The notes under the pieces: model-generated | Database searches by the model: none | What the model saw: only the letters and a program-made list of their open reading frames with translations | What the model was told of the DNA's origin: nothing | Shown: piece by piece, positions 17,618-24,948 of the stretch | Layout: the number at the start of each line of letters is the position of its first letter | How positions within the stretch are numbered: position 1 is the first letter of the stretch | Position numbers and translations under genes: made by a program | Source: Sphingosinicella flava | GTDB lineage: Bacteria > Pseudomonadota > Alphaproteobacteria > Sphingomonadales > Sphingomonadaceae | DNA length: 64,000 bases | Direction: 5' to 3' | Assembly: GCF_016025255.1 (NCBI RefSeq) | Contig: NZ_CP065592.1 | Location: forward strand, 1,841,122-1,905,121

Positions 17618-19303
17618 TTACCGCCCCTGATTGCGCCAGCGTTTGACGATGCGGCCGATGATGGCTTCCTCTTCGCCGGTCTGCTTCCACAATTCTGAAA
17701 AGAGCGGATCGGCCGAGGCGGGACGGCGATAGGGTTCGAGATCGTCGAAGGCGACGCGGATCGGGATCGCCACGCCTTCCCCGCAGACGATGCATTCGCG
17801 GTTGCGGAGCGCCGGAATGGCGTCGAGGAACCCGCGCGCGCCTTCGGGCATGGCGGACTTCACATAGGCCTGGTCGCGATCGTTGTTGAGCCGCATCGAG
17901 ATGATCGTGCCGCATTGCGACAGCACCCCTTCGGCAAGGTCTGACGGCCGCTGCGTGATGAGGCCCAAGGACACGCCATATTTGCGGCCCTCCTTGGCGA
18001 TCCGTTCCAGGATCTTGCGCACCGCCTGCCCGCCCGACGTCTTGTCGGCGGGAATGTAGCGGTGGGCCTCCTCGCAGACGAGAAGGACCGGACGCTGCGG
18101 TTCGTTGCGCGACCAGATGGCATAATCGAAGACGAGCCGGGCCAGCACCGCGACCACCACCGAGGTGATGTCGGACGGGACGCCCGACACGTCCACGATG
18201 GAGATCGGCTTGCCGCTCGCGGGCAGGCGGAAGATCTTGCCGATGAACGTATTCATGCTGTCGGCGACCAGCATGCCGGAGAACATGAACCCGTAGCGCG
18301 GATCCTGCTTCAGTTCGTCGATCTTGGTCTTGAGGCGCATGAACGGCGCGGTGTCCGTCGCCTTGTTGAGCAGCCCCATTTCGTTGCTGATCGCATTCGT
18401 CAGGTCGGACAGCAGGTAGGGGACCGGCGAATCCACTGTCAATTTGGTGATCCCTTCCGCCGCGCGGTTCTTGGCGCGGGCGGCGAGCAGGCATTTGGCG
18501 AGGATGTCGCGATCCTGCTGCAGATCGGCGCCGGACGAGGTGATGAACACCTCGCAATGCTCCTCGAAATTCATCAGCCAATAGGGCATGGCGAGATTGT
18601 CGACGTTGAACAATTCGCCGTTCGACTTGAACGCCGCCGAATATTCGCCGTGCGGATCGATCATCACGATATGGCCGTCCGGCGCCTGATCGCAGATGCG
18701 ATGGAGGATGAGGGCGGCGGAGGTCGACTTGCCGGTGCCGGTCGAGCCCAGCAGCGCGAAATGCTTGCCGAGCAGGGAATCGGTGTAAAGCGCGCCGCGC
18801 ACATCCTTGGTCGGATAGACGGTGCCGATTTCGATATGGGCGCGGTCTTCGGCGGCGAACATCTGCTTCAAGTCCGCGCCGGTCACCGGAAAGATCTTGT
18901 CGCCCGGGATCGGATAGCTGGTGATGCCGCGCCGGAAATGGACGAGGCGGCCAGTCTGCTCATCCTCGTCGCCTTCGCCCAGGAAGTCGATTTCGGCGGT
19001 CACCATGCCGCCATCCTCCATCCGCAAATTGCGGACGTTGGCGAGCAGCCATTTACCCCCGGATTGCAGCTTGATCTGGCTGCCGACCTGCCCCGACAAG
19101 GCGACGCTGGGATCGGGATCGCTCTGCAGCGCCTTCAGCCGCGCGCCTTCCATGCGGATGCGCGCGCCGCCCCCGCTAATCTCCACGATCTCGCCGATCG
19201 GATCGTGCAGCGCGGCGGCGGGCGCCGCGCCGCGGATCGGCGCCAGCACGGGGCCGAGATCGTCGGAATGCTGCGGAGAGGGCATTTGGGAAAGGTCGTT
19301 CAT
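17618..19303 (-). CDS. HerA-like ATPase (DUF87 domain)
   Basis: The 561-residue protein has an N-terminal beta-rich HAS-barrel-like region (to about residue 150) and a HerA/FtsK-fold ATPase: Walker A LGSTGTGKSTSA (near residue 187), MIDPHGEYSAAF, Walker B VLLVCEEAHRYIP, and sensor ITQRPSDL with a C-terminal arginine region. HerA is a hexameric DNA translocase that works with NurA nuclease in archaeal end resection; bacterial HerA-like proteins have varied partners, including in defence. No nurA or other nuclease gene is adjacent, so this is probably the housekeeping alphaproteobacterial form. It is monocistronic and flanked by a repeat element. Confidence 0.88.
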   Translation of the reverse strand: MNDLSQMPSPQHSDDLGPVLAPIRGAAPAAALHDPIGEIVEISGGGARIRMEGARLKALQSDPDPSVALSGQVGSQIKLQSGGKWLLANVRNLRMEDGGMVTAEIDFLGEGDEDEQTGRLVHFRRGITSYPIPGDKIFPVTGADLKQMFAAEDRAHIEIGTVYPTKDVRGALYTDSLLGKHFALLGSTGTGKSTSAALILHRICDQAPDGHIVMIDPHGEYSAAFKSNGELFNVDNLAMPYWLMNFEEHCEVFITSSGADLQQDRDILAKCLLAARAKNRAAEGITKLTVDSPVPYLLSDLTNAISNEMGLLNKATDTAPFMRLKTKIDELKQDPRYGFMFSGMLVADSMNTFIGKIFRLPASGKPISIVDVSGVPSDITSVVVAVLARLVFDYAIWSRNEPQRPVLLVCEEAHRYIPADKTSGGQAVRKILERIAKEGRKYGVSLGLITQRPSDLAEGVLSQCGTIISMRLNNDRDQAYVKSAMPEGARGFLDAIPALRNRECIVCGEGVAIPIRVAFDDLEPYRRPASADPLFSELWKQTGEEEAIIGRIVKRWRNQGR

Positions 19304-19385
19304 GGCAGATCCTGAATGGTGTCGGGCTGATGGTTAACGCGGAAGCGTAAATAAGCTCTTTCCAGCGCGCGGCTCCGGTAAGCGC

Positions 19386-20147
19386 TTATTTTTTGCGGAA
19401 GGCGGCGCTCGCCGCCCAGCCCAGCCCGAGCGACAGCAGCACCGACACGATGCCGTAGGCCAGCGACCAATCGTCCGCGAAATCGGCGACGGCGCGTTCG
19501 AAGCCCAATTTCTCGATGCGGATTTCCCGCGCCGCGCCGGCGACGACGCGGCCGTCGCGGATCAGGAAGGTTTCCGCGACATAGGTGCCGACCGGCACCC
19601 GCGCCGGGATGGAGATGCGGGCGCGGTAGAGCACATTCTCGCTAATCTCCACGCCGCGCGGATTTTCCGAATAAAGCTGTCCCCGCTCCTGCAGATCGAG
19701 CAATCCCGCTTCGAACCGGCGGCGCTGCTCCGGAGTCGTGCCGGATGCGGGCGAGAGCTGGAGATTTTGAAGGCCAAGTTCGTAAATCGCCGCGGTGCGT
19801 TCGTCGACGAGGGCGGACAAGGGCTTTGAGGAGGCGACGGCGTAGAAAGCGGGGGCGGACCGGAAGCGCTCGCTTTCGACATTCATCCAGATGCCGAGCA
19901 CCTTCTGCTTTTCGCGCACGACGATGGGCTGGGTCGGCCCCTTCACGACGACCGCGATGTCGGTGCCACCGTCCGGCGCGCGGCCGCCGGGGTAAATGAT
20001 GGCGCCGAACAGCAGCAGCTCGGCGCCGGTGAAGGAATAGCGGATTTCGATATCGCGCTGCGACACGTCCGGCACCAGCCGCGGCTTGGCTTGGGCCATC
20101 AGCAGGGGTGCCAGGAGGAGCGCGAGGGGGGCAAGCCGGCGCTTCAC
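19386..20147 (-). CDS. TIGR02186 family membrane-anchored exported protein
   Basis: The 253-residue protein has a signal peptide (LAPLALLLAPLLMAQA), a beta-rich periplasmic region starting with VPDVSQRDIEIRYSFTGAELLLFGAI, and one C-terminal membrane segment (WSLAYGIVSVLLSLGLGWAASAAF). It matches TIGR02186, whose genes in alphaproteobacteria are next to a TauE/SafE permease; here the two overlap by four bases (ATGA), with the permease first. The role is unknown; the pairing suggests an accessory subunit of an anion exporter. Confidence 0.9.
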   Translation of the reverse strand: MKRRLAPLALLLAPLLMAQAKPRLVPDVSQRDIEIRYSFTGAELLLFGAIIYPGGRAPDGGTDIAVVVKGPTQPIVVREKQKVLGIWMNVESERFRSAPAFYAVASSKPLSALVDERTAAIYELGLQNLQLSPASGTTPEQRRRFEAGLLDLQERGQLYSENPRGVEISENVLYRARISIPARVPVGTYVAETFLIRDGRVVAGAAREIRIEKLGFERAVADFADDWSLAYGIVSVLLSLGLGWAASAAFRKK

Positions 20148-21055
20148 AGCAGCTGCACCGTGTAGATTTCCGATGGCCGCCAGCCGAGGCCGAGCGCCAT
20201 GCGGAAGGCGACGGCGAGGCAGATAAGCGCAAGCGCCATGCGCAAAAATTCGGGCCGCGCCTTCTGCGCCATCCTCGCTCCGAATTGGGCGCCCACCACG
20301 CTGCCGAGCAGGAGGAGGGTCGCCAGGACGATATCGACCGATTTGGTGGTGGTCGCGTGGATGAGCGTCGTCGCTCCCGTCACGAACAATATCTGGAGCA
20401 GGGAGGTGCCGACCACGACCTGCGCCGACATGCCGAGCAGGTAGATCATCGCGGGGACCACGACGAACCCCCCGCCGACGCCGAGCAGCACGGTAAGCAT
20501 GCCCGACACGAAGCCGAGCGCGAGCGGTGCGAGCGGAGAGATGTAGAGGCCCGAACGGTAGAAGCGCCAGCGCATCGGCAGCCCGGCGATCAATGGGTTG
20601 TGCCGCCGGAGCGGCTTCGCTCCGCCCTTTCGCTCGATCAGGCCGAGCGCGCCCGCCGCTTCGCGCGCCATCAGGAAACCGATGCTGCCCAGCAGCAGGA
20701 CGTAAAGGATGGCGATGACGGTATCGATCTGCCCGCTCCCTTGCAGGAGGCGGAACAGGAAGCCGCCCGCCGTCGCGCCGATCACGCCGCCCGCGATAAT
20801 GACGCCGCCCATTTGATAATCGACGCCCTTGCGCCGCCGGTGGGCAAGGACGCCGGACACGCTGGTGCCGGTGATCTGCGTCGTCGACGAGGCGACCGCG
20901 ACCGCGGGGGGGATGCCGTAAAAAATCAGGATCGGCGTCGTCAGGAACCCGCCGCCCACGCCGATCAGACCGGTCAGGAACCCCACCGCCCCGCCAAGGC
21001 CGATGATCACCAGCGCATTGACCGAAAGACCGGCGATGGGAAGGTAGATATCCAT
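20144..21055 (-). CDS. TauE/SafE family permease (sulfite/sulfoacetate exporter-like)
   Basis: The 303-residue integral membrane protein has about eight segments and the twin TauE/SafE repeats: GAVGFLTGLIGVGGGFLTTPILI near residue 23 and GFVSGMLTVLLGVGGGFVVVPAMI near 180, each with the glycine-rich GVGGGF motif. The family moves sulfur-containing or organic anions out of the cell. It is coupled to the TIGR02186 gene downstream. No sulfur-oxidation or taurine genes are nearby, so the substrate is unknown. Confidence 0.93.
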   Translation of the reverse strand: MDIYLPIAGLSVNALVIIGLGGAVGFLTGLIGVGGGFLTTPILIFYGIPPAVAVASSTTQITGTSVSGVLAHRRRKGVDYQMGGVIIAGGVIGATAGGFLFRLLQGSGQIDTVIAILYVLLLGSIGFLMAREAAGALGLIERKGGAKPLRRHNPLIAGLPMRWRFYRSGLYISPLAPLALGFVSGMLTVLLGVGGGFVVVPAMIYLLGMSAQVVVGTSLLQILFVTGATTLIHATTTKSVDIVLATLLLLGSVVGAQFGARMAQKARPEFLRMALALICLAVAFRMALGLGWRPSEIYTVQLL

Positions 21056-21119
21056 GCTGACGGGGACGCTAGCGGCTAATCACGTGCCGTGAAAGGGCGG
21101 CGGGCATCCTATTTCAGCA

Positions 21120-22118
21120 TCAGAAGCCTACCGCCAAGGAGAGGACTGGGCCGGAGTCTGGCGCCGCATTGCCCGCGATCCTTTGCCGCCAGTCGAGCGC
21201 GATCGTAACCGGCGCATCGGCGGGGCGGAGGGCGATGGTGGGGCCGATGTCGACGCGCGCCGCCCCCGGCTGGGCGGCGGCCCAGGCACCGGCACCCACC
21301 TTGACCGGAAGTGCATCGTCCAACTGGAACCGGACGGCCGCAATGCCATCGGCGAACATATCCCGGTTTCTCGCGCCGACGATCCCCGCCTGTCCATACA
21401 GATCGATCGCCGCCCGCCCCACCGCCGTGCTGATGCCGCCATAGGCCGTCAGCGAGAATGCGGAGCGTCCATCGGGTCCAAAGGCCTGGCGCCTTTCGAC
21501 CAGAAGGCCGGCCGGGATCGTTCCGACGGGGCGCCAGTCCAGACCCGCCGCCACATCGCCCGCTTTCAATCGATCGGCGGGCGCGTAGAAACGCAGACTG
21601 GCCGAGAGCGTGCCGGAGCGGGCCAGCCGGTACCGGATCCGGCCGCCAATCTGGCTTCCGCCCAAGGCCGGGCTCGGGAAGGCCGAAACCCCGGCATCGC
21701 GCGCCAAGACCCAAAAATCGGCGGACCACCGTTTGATGGCGGTCCCGCCGGCCTTTGCCGGGACCGGCGAGGCCAACCAGCCTGCGCCAGGCGCAGCGGG
21801 CGTCGGCGGGAGGGAGTCGCGCGTTTTCCCAGGCGAGCCCGTTGATATCGAATGCTGCGGGGAGGCGTTTTCCAGGAGTTCTAACATGGGTGAGGGAGAC
21901 CAGGCGGCGGATGTTCGGGGATTGATTGCACCCGCGCGCAGAACCTGCCTGGCGGGCTGAGCGACCGCTGCGATTTGAACGGATTTTTTGCCGGCCTTGT
22001 CTGGTGGAGCCGGAAGCGGATGGGGGGATGAAAAAGGAAGCAGGATGAGGCTCGCGCGTACCGCGCCCCATCCGCCGATCAGCACGACCAGGAAACGGAA
22101 GGCGGGCGGCAGCCTCAC
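21120..22118 (-). CDS. Putative outer-membrane beta-barrel partner of the NfrB-like protein
   Basis: The frame is open far upstream into the glycosyltransferase gene, but the likely start is the GTG that overlaps the glycosyltransferase stop (GTGA). This gives 332 residues beginning with a signal-like stretch FRFLVVLIGGWGAVRASL, a proline-rich linker to about residue 125, then alternating hydrophobic strands typical of a beta-barrel (for example SLTAYGGISTAVGRAAIDLYGQAG) ending in the terminal phenylalanine LSLAVGF required for outer-membrane insertion. Position and C-terminal strands resemble the C-terminal part of NfrA-type proteins that pair with NfrB, but the long TPR-bearing N-terminus of E. 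coli NfrA is absent. Function is inferred from coupling. Confidence 0.7.
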   Translation of the reverse strand: MRLPPAFRFLVVLIGGWGAVRASLILLPFSSPHPLPAPPDKAGKKSVQIAAVAQPARQVLRAGAINPRTSAAWSPSPMLELLENASPQHSISTGSPGKTRDSLPPTPAAPGAGWLASPVPAKAGGTAIKRWSADFWVLARDAGVSAFPSPALGGSQIGGRIRYRLARSGTLSASLRFYAPADRLKAGDVAAGLDWRPVGTIPAGLLVERRQAFGPDGRSAFSLTAYGGISTAVGRAAIDLYGQAGIVGARNRDMFADGIAAVRFQLDDALPVKVGAGAWAAAQPGAARVDIGPTIALRPADAPVTIALDWRQRIAGNAAPDSGPVLSLAVGF

Positions 22119-23491
22119 CGGCCGGACAATTCGGCCGGGAAGATGTGGGAGGTCTTGTGCCAGCGCGTCACGCCGCTCCGCAGCATGTGAACATAGAGCC
22201 GAGTGGCGTGTAGCGCGGCGTGTATGAGGATCAATGTGCTGACCAGCATGCGCGGCACGGCGCGCAATCCTTCGCGCCAGCCGTAGACGGACGCCGTGAA
22301 ACAGAAGCGAAGCGTGAGGCGCCAGGCGAACAGGAGGGCATTCGCCCATGCCAGGCCGGCCAGGACCGGCAGGTCGAGAGGACTTTCCTCCGCCCGCCCA
22401 AAGGCTTGCAGCAGGAGCCAGGCAGCTGCGACGCCATAGCCGGTCAGGGTGACGAGTGCGACCAGGAGCGGCTGGCGGTCGCGCAAGCGCATCCATCGCT
22501 CGCCCACGCCGCCACGCCAGCCGAGGCGGTCCCACCCGGCGAGCGCGATACCGGCGATCCACCGGCTTTTCTGGGCGATGGCGGCGCGCCAATGAGCCGG
22601 AAAATGTTCGCCGGTCGCGACCAGCCTTCCCTCCGCATCGCGGCAGCGGAGAAAAAGAGCTCGCCCGGGGCGCCCGATCTTGAGGCCGAGTTCATAATCC
22701 TCGGTGAGACTTTCCGCATCGAACGGCCCCGGCGCGCCCGGACCCGCCAGGGCCGCGAGGCAGTCCCGCGCAAAGGCACAGCCGACGCCTGCCGAGGGCA
22801 AGGCCGCGCCGACATGCTGCCGGACTGCCTGATCCTTCAAGTGCGATTCGGCAAATTCATCGGCATAGTGGCCCGCGATCCAGCGCGACCGCGAATCGAT
22901 CAACGGGACGACAGGCAGCTGGATCATGTCGTAACGGCCGATCAGTGCCCCGAACCAGGCGAAAGAATCGGGATGCACCACGTCTTCCGCGTCGTGCAGA
23001 ACGACCGCCGCGAAGGGATAGCCCTGCCGCGCCTCATCCTCCCTCATCGCCCGCCAGATCGTGTTGAGGCAATCGGCCTTGGTCGTGCCGCCAGGGCGGG
23101 GGCCGACGACCAGCCGGACCCGGGGGTCGTCCACCGCCTCTACCGCGCCGATCGTTTCCGGATCGTTGGGATAGCAGCCCACATAAAGACGGTAATTTTC
23201 ATAATGCAGTCGGGACAGAGTCGTCGTCAGCATCGCCCCGATGACGTCCGATTCGCGCCACGCGGGTATGAAAACGGCGAGCCGTGGCTGTGATGGTATG
23301 GCCGGGAACCTGCCGATCTTATCGGAGCCCCGATTTTCGAAACCTGTTTTTTTCCAAAATCTGGCGAGGCACGTCTTAAACCATATCAGGTCGACAAGAA
23401 GCTCGTTGAGACCGAGCATCAAGAAACCGCTGCCGGCAAAGAGAGCCAGTTCCCGCATCACAATCAAAGGGGCTGTTTCGCTTCCATGCAC
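22115..23491 (-). CDS. NfrB-like membrane glycosyltransferase (GT2)
   Basis: The 458-residue protein starts with a membrane segment (ALFAGSGFLMLGLNELLVDLIWF), has a cytoplasmic GT2 domain (LAVFIPAWRESDVIG; HDAEDVVHPDS as the DxD-like metal site; LTEDYELGLKIG; QKSRWIAG as the QxxRW-type acceptor motif) and several C-terminal segments. This layout matches NfrB, the inner-membrane subunit of the E. coli phage N4 receptor system that makes an amino-sugar glycan. The C-terminal MshEN domain of E. coli NfrB is absent. Initiation is GTG. The downstream barrel-like gene is coupled by GTGA. The glycan is unknown. Confidence 0.85.
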   Translation of the reverse strand: MHGSETAPLIVMRELALFAGSGFLMLGLNELLVDLIWFKTCLARFWKKTGFENRGSDKIGRFPAIPSQPRLAVFIPAWRESDVIGAMLTTTLSRLHYENYRLYVGCYPNDPETIGAVEAVDDPRVRLVVGPRPGGTTKADCLNTIWRAMREDEARQGYPFAAVVLHDAEDVVHPDSFAWFGALIGRYDMIQLPVVPLIDSRSRWIAGHYADEFAESHLKDQAVRQHVGAALPSAGVGCAFARDCLAALAGPGAPGPFDAESLTEDYELGLKIGRPGRALFLRCRDAEGRLVATGEHFPAHWRAAIAQKSRWIAGIALAGWDRLGWRGGVGERWMRLRDRQPLLVALVTLTGYGVAAAWLLLQAFGRAEESPLDLPVLAGLAWANALLFAWRLTLRFCFTASVYGWREGLRAVPRMLVSTLILIHAALHATRLYVHMLRSGVTRWHKTSHIFPAELSGR

Positions 23492-23685
23492 GCGCGAATA
23501 TTTCCCTTTGCCCGGATGATGGATCCAAAGCCGGCTTCATTTGTTCAGTGGCGTCGGCGAAGGCGTTTTATCGCATTTTAATATTTGCCTGCAACAATCG
23601 CCAAGTTGCGCCGGCACAAAAACAGCTTTATGGCGTTCATTTCTCCCGCGACGCGAACGTGTGGAGAACGCAAGGAGGAACTAAC

Positions 23686-23922
23686 ATGCTTAAGAAACTG
23701 ATCGCGGGAGCAGCGGCCGTTGCCCTGACCGCGACCCCGGTGATGGCTTCGGCCAGCCCGGCTTCCGCTCTTTCGCTGCGCTCGGGTATCGAGATGCAGG
23801 ACGAAAACGGCCTTGGCGGCGGTTTTGGGCTCGTCGCGCTTGTGGGCGTCGCTCTTGCAGCGCTCCTCGTTGTCGCAGTCACCGACGATGACGATGATGA
23901 AGAGCTGCCGGCTTCTGCCTAA
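23686..23922 (+). CDS. Small secreted/membrane protein with Asp-rich tail
   Basis: The 78-residue product starts at an ATG with a textbook AAGGAGG site eight bases upstream. It has a signal peptide ending near MASASP, a short polar region, one membrane segment (FGLVALVGVALAALLVVAV) and a highly acidic tail with five consecutive aspartates. Proteins of this shape are frequent hypotheticals in sphingomonads. A strong terminator follows. The role is unknown; the strong ribosome site suggests high expression. Confidence 0.8.
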   Translation: MLKKLIAGAAAVALTATPVMASASPASALSLRSGIEMQDENGLGGGFGLVALVGVALAALLVVAVTDDDDDEELPASA

Positions 23923-23939
23923 GCTCTGATGCTATACGG

Positions 23940-23973
23940 CCGCCGCGGTCCATCGGCCGCGGCGGTTTGCATT
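23940..23973 (+). terminator. Intrinsic terminator after the small Asp-rich protein gene
   Basis: CCGCCGCGG and CCGCGGCGG pair perfectly (9 base pairs) around an eight-base loop, followed by TTTGCATTCT. The U-run is short but the stem is very stable. Confidence 0.75.
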
Positions 23974-24034
23974 CTAGAAGCGTTCTTGGTTCACAAGGGC
24001 GCTTTTTCTTTGTCTCAATGAGGCGCTGCAGGGT

Positions 24035-24547
24035 TCAGGACGGCGGCATTTGCTTTTTGTCGACCCACATGAGTTCTTGCAGCGAAAGGGCGCGGCCATC
24101 GTCGGCGCGCACCGCCATGGGCGCGATCGGGCGCTGATTGGCCTTATCGACCAGTACGGGGTTGCTGGGCACGCCGGATACCCAGCGCTCGCCCCATTGC
24201 CGGAGGGCGATGAGGACGGGCAACAGTTCACGCCCCTTGTCGGTTAACGTATAGGTGACCTTGCGGCGGTCGGCGGGATCCGGCTCGCGCTGCAATATGC
24301 CGTGATCGACCAAGCGTCCCAGGCGATTGGACAGGATGTTCCGCGCAATGCCGAGCGTCGCCTGAAATTCCTCGAAATGATGCAGTCCGTTGAACACGCC
24401 GCGCAGAATCAGGAAGGACCAGCGCTCGCCGACGGCTTCGAGCGCGGCGGGAAGGGCGCATTCGACGAGGACCGCCTTTTGATAATCGCGTTCGATCACA
24501 ACAGCATCCAATCCATTTTTTCTCGATGCCAAGATGGCACGTTCCAA
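24035..24547 (-). CDS. HxlR-type winged-helix transcriptional regulator
   Basis: The 170-residue protein contains an HxlR/MarR-like winged helix: CALPAALEAVGERWSFLILRGVFNG (residues 30-54) with the conserved cysteine and GxRW motif, FEEFQATLGIARNILSNRLGRLVDHGILQRE as recognition region, and the wing DRRKVTYTLTDKGREL. HxlR proteins often sense reactive electrophiles or oxidants through the N-terminal cysteine and control a divergent gene. Here the divergent neighbour is the CC_3452-type small protein, with a 70-base shared region. Target unproven. A later GTG start is possible. Confidence 0.9.
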   Translation of the reverse strand: MERAILASRKNGLDAVVIERDYQKAVLVECALPAALEAVGERWSFLILRGVFNGLHHFEEFQATLGIARNILSNRLGRLVDHGILQREPDPADRRKVTYTLTDKGRELLPVLIALRQWGERWVSGVPSNPVLVDKANQRPIAPMAVRADDGRALSLQELMWVDKKQMPPS

Positions 24548-24617
24548 GGGCAGTTTCCAGTTGCATTTAGAAACCTTCCGTTATAGGTTGCTCATCGCAA
24601 CTTAAATGGGAGTTTTT

Positions 24618-24902
24618 ATGCGCAGCTTCATCCTTTCCGTCGCTTTGGTCGCATCCGCCACACCGGCGGCGGCCCATTACGTCGCCGTTCCAGTGGCCAA
24701 GTCCGCCATGAAGGTGCCGCTCGGCGGTGTTATCTGGCAATGCGGCGACACTGGCTGCACGGCCGGGGCGACAACCAGCCGCCCCGAAACCGTCTGTGCT
24801 TCCTTCGCGCGCAAGATGGGCGCGGTAAGCGCCTTTGCCGCCGGGGGCCGCGATTTCGACGCCGCAGCGCTCGAAAAGTGCAACGCCCGGGCCAAATCCT
24901 GA
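24618..24902 (+). CDS. CC_3452 family small secreted protein
   Basis: The 94-residue product has a signal peptide (SFILSVALVASATPAAA) and the conserved pattern of the CC_3452 family: VIWQCGDTGCTAG, then SRPETVCASFARKMG and AALEKCNARAK, with four cysteines likely forming disulfides in the periplasm. The family is restricted to alphaproteobacteria and has no known function. The ATG with GGGAG five bases upstream is preferred over an ATG four codons earlier. It is divergent from the HxlR gene. Confidence 0.85.
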   Translation: MRSFILSVALVASATPAAAHYVAVPVAKSAMKVPLGGVIWQCGDTGCTAGATTSRPETVCASFARKMGAVSAFAAGGRDFDAAALEKCNARAKS

Positions 24903-24948
24903 CATTTTCCAATTGCAACCCCGGTGGCCCGGACCCCATGTTGGTCCG

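Noticed and set aside
21120-22592. 490-codon reading of the NfrB partner
   Set aside because: The first part overlaps the glycosyltransferase in another frame; the GTG overlapping its stop is a better start.
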